Source: Lottia gigantea
Lineage: Eukaryota > Mollusca > Gastropoda > Lottiidae
Assembly (NCBI RefSeq): GCF_000327385.1
Contig: NW_008710370.1
Coordinates: 882,580-946,579 of the forward strand
DNA length: 64,000 bases
Direction of reading: 5' to 3'
Shown here: piece by piece, positions 11,483-24,139 of the stretch
Layout: the number at the start of each line of letters is the position of its first letter
Numbering within the stretch: the first letter of the stretch is position 1
Position numbers and translations under genes: made by a program
Notes under the pieces: generated by a model
What the model was told of the DNA's origin: nothing
Seen by the model: only the letters and a program-made list of their open reading frames with translations
Databases searched by the model: none

Positions 11483-13610
11483 TGATTAAAATAAAAAAAA
11501 AATGTCATTTCAGCTTGAGCATGTTCCGACCTGACATACAATATTCAGGCAGGAGATGATCTAGTTAAGATAAACATTGAAAGTGAAATGTCTAGTTTAT
11601 TTGAAGGGATTGTGCGATTTGCGTACAGCTCTTTTTAGATAATTTAAGTATATCACAGTCTAAATAAACTCCTGATATTGACGAAATTACGTTTTAAACT
11701 TTACAGCCGGATTATGTCTCATTCACCAAGTAAGCCTTTCCGTTTTCCGATGAAAAAAAAAACTAGATATTGATTTTCTATAACAGATCATGATGTAGGC
11801 TTATACATTGTTAATGTATAGTTATCATACCTGGCAATCAAGAAATTACAATTTAACGACTTTGTTGATTAGGACAATAACAATCAATCGCGTGTCTTTA
11901 TATTGTCTAGAAAAGTAAACATCAACTTACTTATTAGCGACTTTGGACTTTATTTGGACAATATTGGAGTATAGGCTACTGCATCTTACTAATTTGAGTC
12001 CAAGCTCAACTTTAGACAATTTTGTTGAAATTAAATATAGTTTTACATCTTCTTTTCAGAAACTGCTGGAAGTTGCAACGGGCAACGCAACGACATGCAG
12101 TGTGCAATGAGGGAAATTTGTCAGGACACCATAGCCTTATTTTTCATTTGCAACTGTCGAAGGATCTTTGACGCTCACAGCCTGAAGCACACTGGTTTTG
12201 GTTTATTATTCGAAAATAAATAGTTAGATATTTATTCACGGACCCACTTGTATGAAATATACATCATATAGCCTTTAATTTATATTAGCTACAGTTGTCC
12301 CTAATTAAAACCATGAACAAATTTAACTTTTACAAGATCTATTTCGACTATTTGCGTTTTACACTGGAAATAAATTATATTGATTATACGCAGTGATCAT
12401 GATCATATCATACGTACCAAATGACATTTTAACGACTGAAACTTAATGGGTTTTCTAAGGATTATTTGTAGGCTATATCAAGGCACATGTATTGACAAGG
12501 CCATGCATCATAAAGAGACATCTCGCCGACCCAGTAAGCAGTTTTGGAATAAGCAGGTCCATTAACTTGCGTTATTGCAAGTAATGCAGATCAAGCATAA
12601 TGAATTAACTATACACATTTCTCAGTTAAGGTCTTAAGGGACACGACACTTATACCTAAGATGATAATCATGAACCTCTCAAATATAGCCATATGCACAC
12701 GCAGTCTGGTATGAAATAAAACATCCGGATCAACCGGTCACCGGAAGTATAATTTGGCGCGAATAAGAGCATTATTTATACTATGGAATAAACATTGATG
12801 ATCACATATGCAGTGATTTATTTACAAATAAAGAATCTGTTTGGTATCATTTTGAGAAAATAATCCAATAATTAGGTTCCGTTGTATACAATTTAGTAAT
12901 CCATAATATTAGCAATGCGCATCTTCGTGACATTTAGACCACTTCCGGTTGGTTGGTTGGTTGCGAAATAATACCAAACCAATCTCAAAATTCAACTGTT
13001 TTGCACCAATAACGTGGTATCTTTAAAAGTTACAATTTATTGCGAAGTTTTTACTGCTGTGCTAATTGAATGTGAATAGGATAACCAAGATTAGCGCACA
13101 GTTTTGTAACACATTCCATTGCACATCCAATGAAGTTAGTTTTGCATTTAAGGATACAATATGGCTGACATCAACGTTCACCAGATCTACAAATAAAATT
13201 ATATATCTGCACTCGATTGAGCAATTGGGCTAATGAAGGTGGTCAATGCTATTGCTATTGTCATGCAAAGTGCAATATTCGAAATGCTGCATGGGCAGCG
13301 GAATAAGTTTACTCTCTGTCGACTAGACTCCTAACGTGTAACAGCCTGTTAATTGCCCTCTATAAATGTTTATATGTCCTTATCAAAAAGATCTAAGTGA
13401 TAATCCTACTGGAAGAATGTTGATAATTATAATGTCCCCCGAGAAAAAAATCAATAGTAGGTTTGGTATAAAAACGTCAAAGTAGAAAAGAAAAATACTC
13501 TTTCTTGTTTCATAATAGTTATCAATTATTCAAAGAAAATACTGGCAGAAAAACGCTTTTCTATGTTGAATTTAAACAGTTAGTGGTGTAGGACCAATTG
13601 CCAAGTCAGA
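11483..13610. other. intergenic, no gene recognised
   Basis: Holds a degraded family A copy at about 12070-12210 (GTGCAATGAGGGAAATTTGT and GAAGGATCTTTGACGCTCAC) and a weaker one at about 13225-13350. CCGGAAGT-type motifs at about 12740 and 12947 are not next to any recognised gene. Otherwise I see nothing. Confidence 0.45.
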
Positions 13611-13621
13611 AGAAAGGGCTT

Positions 13622-13945
13622 ATCTAAAGGAATTGTAAAGAGATTTTTCTAGACTTTTTTTTATGTGTATCAGGATACTGATAGCATCAATTTGCACCAT
13701 TCAAATGTCTATGTTTCTCGAAATTCCACTAAAAACAAATAGTATAAAACGTCACTTTTTTTAAAAGTCATTATAATATAAAAAGCAGCTTTTGCGATAT
13801 GTGACGCTTAAACGCTTAATATTTGTGGAATGGCAATAACCACAGATGTCTGATTGAAAATTTGAATGATGCAAATCGATGCTATCTTGGTCACCGATAC
13901 ACATAAAAAGTTAAGAAAACCTCTTTGAAATCCCTATTCTGTTCG
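13622..13945. mobile_element. foldback MITE with TIRs of about 75 bp
   Basis: The left arm (AGAGATTTTTCTAGAC, ATGTGTATCAGGATACTGAT and AGCATCAATTTGCACCATTC) is the imperfect inverse of the right arm (GAATGATGCAAATCGATGCT, ATCTTGGTCACCGATACACA and AAAAAGTTAAGAAAACCTCT). It has no coding capacity. One-arm relatives lie at about 24590-24665 (CCGATAGCATCGATTTGCAC) and, weakly, at about 62385-62450. Confidence 0.7.
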
Positions 13946-14800
13946 AAGGCATCTAATAGGTGCATGCATGGTAACCTATAGATATATATTCGTCTCTAAA
14001 TATGAGACGAAAGTTTTGTAATCTTTCTCACAATCTCCCAATATACTAGGCTGAAACATATTGGACAACGTTCCCGAAAATCGATGCCTTCAAATGAATG
14101 TAAACATGGTAAAAAGGAAATATGAGACCTAATTCATTTCCTCGACCAATTAAATCTAAAGCAATACAAACATCATTAATGAATTGCAAACTTTTATTAT
14201 CATGTGATAGAATGATATAAACTCAAAGAGAGCAACCATTTACAAGTCGAGTGTCGTGCAAACGTCAACGGTTACGAAATGACATCTATTACATCTCATT
14301 ATATTTTTTAACTCAAAGTTACTTAACTAACTTATCATAAAACCTCTATACGTGTTTATAAAACAATTCTAATCAATTTAAACTGGAATAGTCAGAAATA
14401 TTGTTTATACACATCAGATGCAAATACCTCACATAGAGTTATCGATTAGTTGGTCATGTGAACGTTAGGTGAACACTTTGACCTCTTCGGTTTGTCATAG
14501 ATGATTACAGAAAATCTAGGCATACTCTTTCGCAATAAAAAGCCATAAGTTACAACCTGAATCGGGGGGTTTTCGGGTAAGTTTGAAATATTTGGGGGGC
14601 ATACAATTTTTGGACAGTTTAATTTGTTGTATTCAGTAAGGCTGTATGAAAGAGAATGCTGGGAGAAGTTAATCACGTTTTAAAAGGGGAAGATGGATAA
14701 TGCAATCGATCAAGGATCCTTGAAGGGATAATGGAAAGAAAAAGGTTGACAAGCCCTGATATATAATGACAGTTCATTCTAGAATATAAATTTTAGATTT
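13946..14800. other. intergenic, no gene recognised
   Basis: Nothing I can support as a gene. A 76-codon minus-strand frame at 14446-14676 has no recognisable domain and no flanking splice logic. Confidence 0.4.
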
Positions 14801-16120
14801 TGATGGACATACTGTAAATGCTGTCAATACACTGTTCTTTATAGATCGTAGATTCTGTTGAGGCATGGCACAATTTAGGTCATAAACTGTAGATTCTGTC
14901 ACAGATACATTACATATTAACACATAAACTGTAGATTTTGTCAAAGATACAGTACACTTTAACGCTACAATTCTATGGTAAATTGACAGTTCATTTTAGG
15001 ACATAAACTGTAGATTCTGTCAAAGTTACAGTACATTTTAACACTGTAAACCTATAGTAAATGAAGAGTACGTTTTAGGACATAAACTGTAGATTCTGTC
15101 AAATATACAGTACATTTTAACACTGTTAATCTATGGTAACTGGACAGAACGTTTTAGGACATAAACTGTAGATTTTGTCAAAGATACAGTACATAGTAAC
15201 ACTGTAAATCTATAATAAATGGATAGTACATTTTAGGACATAAACTGTAGATTCTGTCAAAGTTACAGTACATTTTAACACTGTAAACCTATAGTAAATG
15301 AAGAGTACGTTTTAGGACATAAACTGTAGATTCTGTCAAAGATACAGTACATTTTAACACTGTAAATCTATGGTAAATGGACAGAACGTTTTAGGACATA
15401 AACTGTAGATTCTGTCAAAGATACAGTACATTGTAACACTGTAAATCTATAGTAAATGGACAATACGTTTTAGGACATAAACTGTAGATTTTGTCAAAGA
15501 TACAGTACATAGTAACACTGTAAATCAATGGTAAATGGACAGAACGTTTTAGGACATAAACTATAGATTCTGTCAAAGATACAGTACATTGTAACATTGT
15601 AAATCTATAGTAAATGGACAATACGTTTTAGGACATAAACTGTAGATTCTGTCAAAGATACAGTACATTGTAACACTGTAAATCTATGGTAAATGGACAA
15701 TACGTTTTAGGACATAAACTGTAGATTCTGTCAAAGATACAGTACATTGTAACACTGTAAATCAATGGTAAATGGATAGTACATTTTAGGACATAAACGG
15801 TAGATTCTGTCAAAGACACAGTACATTGCAACACTGTAAATCTATGGTAAATGGACAATACGTTTTAGGACATAAACTGTAGATTCTGTCAAAGATACAG
15901 CACATAGTAACACTGTAAATCTATAGTAAATGGACAGTACATTTTAGGACATAAACTGTAGATTCTGCCAAAGATACAGTACATTGTTACACTGTAAACA
16001 TATGGTAAATTGACAGTACATTTTAGGACATAAACTGTAGATTCTGGTCATAATTAATACATTTTAGGACATAAACTGAAGAATCTGTTAAAAAACACAT
16101 TGCATTCTAGGACCTAAACG
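14800..16120. repeat. minisatellite, unit about 79 bp
   Basis: About 15 tandem units, each with AGGACATAAACTGTAGATTC, TGTCAAAGATACAGTACATT, AACACTGTAAATCTATGGTA and AATGGACAGTACGTTTT. The 68-codon minus-strand frames at 15415 and 15652 are repeat by-products. The array degrades rightward into 16120-16590, where isolated ACATAAACTGTAGATTCTG words persist at irregular spacing. Confidence 0.92.
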
Positions 16121-16589
16121 GTAGATTAGGATAAACCTTGATTTTTGATAAATGAACAGTAGATTATGATAAATAAACAGTACATTGTAGGACATAAACT
16201 GAAGAGTCCAGTAAAGATTAAATATCTTCTTGGACATAAAGCGGTAGCATAAGGTAAAGAAACATACATTTTTAAACCATAAACTGAAGTGTAGAGCAAA
16301 TGAACATTAGTACATTCTAGAAAACTGTTAAGTGTGTTTAAGGAACAGGATATTTCAAGACAGGAACTGATGAATCCAAAAAATAAACTGATTAATCTGG
16401 GACATCAAATGTAGATTTTGTCAAAGAAACAATACATATAGAAAATAAAATGTAGATTCTGTCAAGAAACAGTATATTATAGGACATAAACTGAAGATTC
16501 TGTTACAAAAACGACATATGTTAGGACATAAACTGTAGATTCTAGTAAATGGACAGTACATTCTAGAACATAAACTGTAGATTCTGCTA

Positions 16590-17135
16590 AAGAAACCCCA
16601 CATTCTAGGACGTATACTGTAGATTCTGTCAGAGAAACGGTAAATGGACAGTACATTCTAGGACGTATACTGTAGATTCTGTCAGAGAAACGGCATATGT
16701 TAGGACATAAACACTAGATTCTGGTAAATGGACAGTACATTCTTGGACGTATACTGTAGTTTCTGTCAGAGAAACGACATATGTTAGGACATGAACTGTA
16801 GATTCTGGTAAATGGGCAGCACATTCTAGGACGTATACTGTAGATTCTGTCAGAGAAACGGCATATGTTAGGACATGAACTGTAGATTCTGGTTAATGGA
16901 CAGTACATTCTTGGACGTATACTGTAGATTCTGTCAGAGAAACGGCATATGTTAGGACATAAACTGTAGATTCTGGTAAATGGGCAGCACATTCTAGGAC
17001 GTATACTATAGATTCTGTCAGAGAAACGGCATATGTTAGGACATAAACTGTAGATTCTGGTAAATGGACAGTACATTCTTGGACGTATACTGTAGACTCT
17101 GTCAGAGAAACGGCATATGTTAGGACATAAACTGA
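16590..17135. repeat. minisatellite, 84-bp unit related to the neighbouring array
   Basis: About six units of 84 bp: AGGACGTATACTGTAGATTC, TGTCAGAGAAACGGCATATG, TTAGGACATAAACTGTAGAT, TCTGGTAAATGGACAGTACA and TTCT. The unit is a dimer of the ancestral word GGACATAAACTGTAGATTCTG. Since 84 is divisible by three, a 148-codon minus-strand frame with a 28-residue repeat appears across it. I judge this a by-product because it has no start context, no domain, and degrades in step with the array. Confidence 0.9.
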
Positions 17136-20000
17136 TCAGAGATTCACGCAAAGAAGACATGAAACTAACGTGATAAAATGGCTTCGATTTGAATTCATTC
17201 TAAATCTTACCTTCAACAATATTCAAAATAAACTCTTACCTTGATTCAGTGCTTTGTCAATTTGAATAACTTAAAATTTATAACCTTGACATTCATACAC
17301 ACATATTAAAATATTATAATTATATTACTATTATTACCAAGCAAAAATGGTTCCCACGTACATCGATAAAAGTACTTGTGTCTTACTGATATTCCAAAAT
17401 AATTCTCTTAGCATTCGCCTAGAATTATCAAAAATAATCGAAGATTACACAAGTTTGATAACTAGTTTTCACACGTTGGGTTCTAATTCCAATAAAATGG
17501 TTTTGCGTCAGGCTAGACAAAGAATTGCTTCGATTTTCCAATAAAGGTCTAGAATATCATAAAGCTCAATCGAAACTTGCAGAACGTTTTCTATGCACGC
17601 TAGGATGAATGTTTATAAGCGCAAATATCAATTCTTTTCGGATTGACTCATCGCCAGTTTAATAAATTGTATTTCGGTTGTGCTTACTTAAAGAGCCATT
17701 ATATACTTGTATTATTTATTGAAAGTAATTTCAAATAAGGAAATCTAGATCATCTTGCATGCCTTGTCAGTGACACCTTTATCTGCAAGAGAGATTCTCC
17801 TAATTTCAGTCATGGTCAAACTTATGAAAAACTGAGACCACATGGTGATTTGACCCCACCCAACCCACCACTTGCATATAGACTGTCAAATGGCCAAACA
17901 AATTGTTAGTTGCTCTGACAATTCTTTAAACCAATACAGTCATTCCAGAAAGTGAAATGTCCATATGAGTATTTCTTTAACACTAACGTCAATAACTGCC
18001 AAAGAATGTTTAGCATATCAGCACAGCACATATAAAAATATCTTGATAATCAAATAAAAGGTCACGCCAATACGGCTGTTAATCACAAATACGAGTGCTT
18101 TACATAATGTAATGGAATTAATGAATTTTCATCCGGACAACAAAGTGAGATAAATTTTATGCAATTTACCGACATTGTGCCAGATTTTACACATATACAT
18201 AATATAAGCAACTTTAATATACATACCAACGTCTACAATATTTCAACTGTGCTTGTCCAATTAAACAGAAAGGTTTGGTTATGCAATTATAACCCATTGT
18301 TTTATCGAAATTTCACAGAAAATGTGATTTCGAAACATCAGGACTAATGGTTTACGAGTTAATAATGGGTATTTATGAAAGCGATTGAAAGGTATCGATT
18401 GCCTCTCGGCAGTGCTAATATACATTAGAGTCTGTTAGATCCTATACCTGAAGCGTGGGACTGGGATATTATAGAATATAAACCATATTATTGTTTTCTA
18501 ATATACTTTTTACTTATATTACAATCATACAAATCAAATCATAAAGTACAACACTAAACAATAATATACTAGATGGGGGATTGTCAGGGAGGAGGGGGGT
18601 GGGGGTGTATAATGGTTGATTTTCCATTTACCGTTCTTCCAAGCGGATGGAATTGATACGTTCACGTTCATATGGTTTTAACAGTGGGATACAGCAGCTA
18701 ATTTTTCAAACTCAAAATAAATTTATTACGCGACTTACTACCCATAGATAGAAATAGGAGTGCAATTTTCAATTGTGTGTTTTCAGTCCTGCTATTCAAC
18801 TAAAACGAAGTGTTTGATGACGTCACTAATCGCAAAAATATGCTTGTATCACAATACGGACGGTCTGACGGTCAGAAAGCAGTATTAGAGGGAGTATCTG
18901 AAAAACAAACACTCACTGAATAATAAATATATCATCAAAATTGTACAAAATACAGAAAAATGTCGGATATGGATAAGAACTCAAATCTTACCAAAGCTTA
19001 AAATATTTTGATGTAAAGTTCTTTCATATTTCCCCCGTCTTCATTAGCCCACATGGTGCTGAAAAGTAGGACGTAAAACTCCATTCATTTCATACCTCAA
19101 CTTACATTACGTGATTCTGTTAGCAAACTGAATTTGTAAAATATTCGTTGCTAAATACTTTTAAATTCAGATGCATGGAATATGTTCACGACCATGATAA
19201 ACGAAAAGATAACAGTATTTTCTGGAAACTGAAATTGAATGGATTTCAAAAGACTTGAAACATTATTTATTTAAAAAAATTAAGGACATCGAATGCTTAT
19301 TTCATATAAACAATACCAAAAAAGCTTATGAATTTGAACTACACCAGATGCCACTCTGTTAATGTGTTTGTCAACTAAGCATAGATTTTCAATTCTTATA
19401 AACTTGAATACTATCATGATTAAGAATACTAAATTATACACAATAACATTATATATCAGTTGCAATCAATGCAAACACCACTGGTTCAACAGTGGAAAAA
19501 TATTTCTTGTTTTTAAATAATATAACAATACACAATCACAAGGACCAATAGAAATACATCTGAGATAGGTCGATAAATATCAAGACTGTTTTTATTACCC
19601 TACCTCCTTAATTACAATACAAAATATTAACTGGGATCTTTTTAGTCACTGAAGTTAACAATAAATATTGTGATTGTAATAGTGACTACAATTATCTCCA
19701 AGGATGGAGATTCTCATGTTTGTTTAAAATCATAGGTAATAACTTTGTGGAAACTATCTCCTTCTTTTGTATTAGTAATATTTACAATTTAATAGCCAGC
19801 AGTTCGGCTAGGCCTATGAGTATAACTAAACTAATTACTATTTGATAATAATACTTCTTGCTTATGACCTTGGCCCATACCTTACAGTTTCGTTGGCTTT
19901 AGGCCATCAATTAAGCTTGACCCTTAATGTACATACACGAGTCCATGATTCCATGAGTCAGATTATACAGTTTGAACAATGAACATATCTTGAATCCAAC
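17136..20000. other. intergenic, no gene recognised
   Basis: AT-rich sequence. It contains an inverted family A fragment at about 19033-19095 (AGCCCACATGGTGCTGAAAA then GTAGGACGTAAAACTCCATT) and a G-rich run near 18585-18605. The short open frames (61-65 codons) have no domain. Confidence 0.45.
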
Positions 20001-20480
20001 CTAAAGGGACATTCCGCCGAAAATTTGTTGTACTCAAATTTATGAAAACTATACACCAAAATCTAGAGAAATGGGCCCTTTAACATATCTGAAAGTTTTA
20101 AGTAACAAAATCCAGCGTTAAATTAAATGCCAAAATAATCTAAAAACATTACGTAAAGTTTTTTTTTAAGTTCGTTATGCTTTTTGGAAGCTGTTAGAAA
20201 ACTACTGAATGGATTTGGAAACTAAACGCCTCATTGTAAAGAAATATTTCTCCTTATTCTTAAGGTATCAACTAATAATATTAAGCCATTATAAATCTAA
20301 ACACCAAAACTAGGTCAAACTGCTTAATTAACAATTAGTACTTTCAGTTATTAATTAACCCTTTTAAAACAAATATCAGTTTGACCAAGAAGATCCATAG
20401 ATATAAATAGCATACTTTAGAAATATTTTCAGGTATAATTTACGAAAACTTTTTACAAAAAAGTGGAATACCCCTTTAAA
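20001..20480. mobile_element. MITE-like element with AAAGGG termini
   Basis: The left end CTAAAGGGACATTCCGCC and the right end GTGGAATACCCCTTTAAA are imperfect inverted repeats. The inversion continues inward (TTTATGAAAACTATACACCA against ACGAAAACTTTTTACAAAAA, both pairing). It is about 480 bp with no coding frame. The outer AAAGGG resembles family B termini, but the interior differs. Confidence 0.6.
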
Positions 20481-21347
20481 TTTTATAGAATGCTTGTAAA
20501 AAGCATCTAGTTATTTTGATGGGCTGAAAAACCAAAACCAATTCTTAAAATAAGCATGATTCACCAAGAAAGGGAAATAAGAAAAATGTCTTTCATTGCA
20601 CATAACATGGCACTGCCTATTAACAAGAAATAAAGGAGCATAAAAAACATTTTCAATGTCAATTCAATGCTCTGTAAAAGTCTAATCTAAATCGCAATAT
20701 TTCAAAATGAAATGTGTTCTTTAAAAGTAGAACATTAATTTTCATTTCATTTCTTTATAAACATCATTTTGCAGGTATTCACAAATCAATTGGCATATCA
20801 CAAATAATAATATAATCCTGATTATATCAAATGTATATCAAAGTATATATAATTTTTTTTTCGAAAAATGGAATCTTACAATTGCCTACTCTCTGACTAC
20901 ATTGAGCTTTGAATTGAATTTTTTCTCTCATTTCATAAATATTCAAACTAAAATTATAACTGTATATTATTTGTCTTAGAATGTCTTTGGGTTCATAGAA
21001 ATATGGGTTTAGTTTTTTTACTTTAAAAATTGACACATTTCCTCCCAGAAAATTCATGTGAAAACGACCCACTTTTCAGACTGTAAAAACATCTTTACAA
21101 ATAATAACTTTTCCAGTAGTTGACATTTTCATCAACCCAAAGACAATCTAAGACTCTCAGTGGTAATTTGTAGTTGATATTTCAATTCATTCGAAAATGA
21201 TTGAAAAAATTCAATTCAGAAATCATTGTAGTCACAGTATCTTTCTTTCACTTGATAATCTGCTTATTAAGTTATCATTTGCTAAATGCCACATCATACA
21301 CAAAGCTATAATTGCTAATCACAATGTACTAATTATATCTATTTCAG
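20481..21347. other. region 3' of the left OPA3 gene
   Basis: AT-rich sequence downstream of the left OPA3 stop codon, probably including its 3' UTR. I found no canonical AATAAA on the minus strand close to the stop and no other gene. Confidence 0.4.
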
Positions 21348-22269
21348 CTATGACTTTCCGAAAAGCCTAGTAGTTAAGCTTGTATTTCTTGAGTCTAAGT
21401 CACCAATAAATCGCTGCATTTCCCTCACTTCCGAGTGAAGTTTTTCAATCATAAGTCCTTGCTCTTGTAAACGTCGTTCTAAAATTAAGTCTTTCTGAAT
21501 CATGGACTGCTCTTTCGCTTCTTCCTTAGATGCTGATCTGGAATATTCTAAGTAGATTATCAGAGCACCTACAGAGTATATTATAAATTCACCTAACAGA
21601 TCTGCTCCTAATTCCACAGCCATAGTCTCAGATAACTTTTCAATATGTTTTGCCTTTCCAAGTCCCAAAAGTCTCAACTTGATATTCACTTCGAAAGAAT
21701 GGTAAACTGAAAAGAAAGAATACATGAATGTCAACATTTTGGCGAATCATTGGTAGCAGCTTATACATGAGAAAGTATCACATCAGACAGATGTTATATA
21801 ACAAGCTGACCATGAAAATAGAAAGAGGTTGATACAAATTCTGTTCAGAAATCAGAAAATTTTTCCATAATGAATGAAGTGACAGGGCAACTGATACTGC
21901 CATTCCTACAGTTTAGACCTCTTCAAGAATTATTTGGGGATTGATTAATAATTCTGTATATTCATTATATCTTTACATTTGGTTTCGTACATTCCATAAA
22001 CATTTTTAATAAAAACAAAACATGATTGAATCTTCTTCGACATTTCGTCAGGCATAAACACGAAAACGAAAGTAGGAAATTGACTTTGATTATGACCCCG
22101 GACATCTATCTAATCTATAAAGAAAATGATACTTACGTTGGGCGGTTGGCATACACAAATAGTTTCTGAAGAACAAACTTGTCTTCGCCCGACGTTTTAA
22201 GCCGTTGGCAATATATTTACTGCCTTGTTTTACGCCCAAGTAGGCAAGCTTTACGAGAGGGAACACCAT
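21348..22269 (-). CDS. OPA3: OPA3-like mitochondrial protein, left tandem copy
   Basis: Two coding exons, 22137-22269 and 21348-21706, with a 430-bp GT-AG intron. They join in frame to 492 nt (163 aa). The N-terminus MVFPLVKLAYLGVK and the segment FFRNYLCMPTAQLYH match the OPA3 family start and the phase-1 junction at QLY. The signature ELGADLLGE (about 76-84) precedes one hydrophobic segment (about 84-99). A charged coiled-coil (about 103-155) ends in RLFGKS. OPA3 is a mitochondrial membrane protein. In humans its loss causes 3-methylglutaconic aciduria type III or optic atrophy with cataract, but its biochemical role is not settled. This is one of two tandem copies with identical exon lengths. 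By hand alignment the two proteins differ at 27 of 163 residues. The start is fixed by the conserved N-terminus. Confidence 0.95.
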
Positions 22270-24139
22270 GTTGTTATTTTTTTTATAAGGCCCAGTTCGC
22301 CCTAATCATTTAACTGATTTCAGTTCAGAGTTTCACACATATGAGTCTTCTAAATTTTCTAGTTTTAAATGTGAAACACTTGTTTGATATGTAAATTGTA
22401 AACACAAATATGCTTGATGTAACGAAATATTCATATTCCTAGAACAGGCTTTTTTCTTCTCTTAAAATACTTAACGTGATAAGTTGAATAGAACGAAATG
22501 GCATTACAACCGGAAGTAGTGAAAGAAGAGAGAAATGACTGACGCGCGCAAACTAAGTAATAAGGAACAAAAAAAAAAAAGATCAAAAAAATACTACATA
22601 AATTTAAATCTTATAAGAAAAATAATTCAATAAAATTCAGACGAATAATTTCTATTATTTTGATTCGAAAGGACTAATGACTTCAACCATTCAATGAAAA
22701 CGTTTCGAAAGAAAATGACATTCATTACAATGGATTTTTAGGGCCAATGCTGCCACCAAAGCCAAAAAATTAAAACATGAAATGAAATGCTTCAATGAAC
22801 CTACGTTTTCTGCACCTAATTGGACTAATGAAGTGAAGTGTTCAATGAGAATTTTCTACGTGCACAGCCAATATCATCCAGTTACATAGATTGCCCTCTT
22901 AAGAAGTTAAGTGGCAGAGACAAATTTTTTATTACGGTAACCGATATCCTACGCTGAAAAGCCCATTAGGCCTAATTAAGTGTTTGCAACTAGGTCTAGT
23001 AAACAATGATCCCTCAATATAGTTATACAATGGAGAGACAAATAAAATTCTAGAGGAACGATTGCTTTCGGCATTTATTTCGGGCCAAATGTCAAGAAAT
23101 GATACAGTGCCTGCGCCAGTTGGGGTACAGGTAGATAAGTGGTTTGTACCCCCACTTTATTTTCATCAAATCTAAATGTCTACCTTTTTTTATTTAAAAT
23201 ATGTGACAGAATGCACAAAATCAATTCATTTTTTTCAAAAATCTTCTTGATAGAACCCTCTAAGACGCTCTATGAGAGGCTTGCGACAATGAAACCGCCA
23301 CTGAGTAGTACACATTGCAATTAAGCCTCAGCAGTTGTTCCCGCCCATTGAGTCAGTCTGCCCCCTCTTTGTATCCCAAGTGTCAGAAGTCTGGCGCCGC
23401 CACTTAGAGCCGCGTTTATCCGGGTGCTGATAATTCGGAAACCCCGATTTTTACTGGGAATGGAATGTAGTCTGCCTCTGATATCTATTGTAAAAAAGAG
23501 TAGGTCGAGAAAATATAGGCCCTGCTTTCACGGAGATTTTCTGCACCTGAAGGTGCGTGTTTTCTTTGACATATTCATTTACCTCGAATCCATCAAACCC
23601 TGATCTTGAAGCATCTCAGCTACTACTTTCATTGTTGCTACCCCATGACGTGACCCCTTAGAAGCACACGTAGTCTTTGATGGTCGACGAGTGATTGGTG
23701 TCGTTTAAAAAAAAGCTTGATGGAAACACAGACGGACAAAATGGTGTAAGGGGATAATGATGGTATGAATGAACTGCAAAAATACCAATCTTTCCGAATA
23801 TAAGGAGGTTTGTTGGATTCGGGGAGCGGAAAAATGCCCAGCCGACAACTGTCAAGGGGAGTTATTATTATTATAATTTCAGATCAGAAAAGAAGAAAAA
23901 TACCCAGCAGTTCCAAGCGCTTATTTCATTTTTATAATGAAGTATTTGTTCCATCCTAGTACATTTTGTACAACCCCCCTTCCCCAAAATTTAATATTTA
24001 TAATCGCTGTTATTTGGGATAAAGGGGGTTGAAAAGCTAAATTTTAAAGCTACACGATATTGTTGATGGTTTGAAAATGTCACGTATAATATGTATAATA
24101 CACAAAGCTATAGTCTAGCACAATATCCATTCCAGCCAG
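22270..24139. other. spacer between the two OPA3 genes
   Basis: Holds the left-copy promoter region and a degraded family A fragment at about 22776-22885 (GTTTTCTGCACCTAATTGGA). A CG-richer patch at about 23340-23480 matches nothing I recognise. The 61- and 65-codon frames have no domain. Confidence 0.4.
22509..22517. promoter_or_regulatory. ETS-type site upstream of left OPA3
   Basis: ACCGGAAGT lies about 240 bp upstream of the OPA3 start codon, next to a short CG-rich stretch (GACGCGCGC). CCGGAAGT is the ETS/GABP consensus often found in promoters of housekeeping and mitochondrial genes. Its function here is inferred from position only. Confidence 0.4.

Noticed and set aside
10806-11541. 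Four overlapping open frames of 172-241 codons as candidate genes
   Set aside because: They are translations of one minisatellite, with low-complexity repeats in each frame, no domain and no supporting splice or promoter context.
13158-13196. Short ATG frame starting MADINVHQIYK as a first coding exon
   Set aside because: It ends in a stop after 11 codons without a usable donor, and nothing nearby continues it.
16714-17160. 148-codon frame with a 28-residue repeat as a repetitive secreted or structural protein
   Set aside because: The repeat equals the 84-bp DNA unit of a larger non-coding array, and the frame is lost in the adjacent related array. There is no signal peptide or start context.
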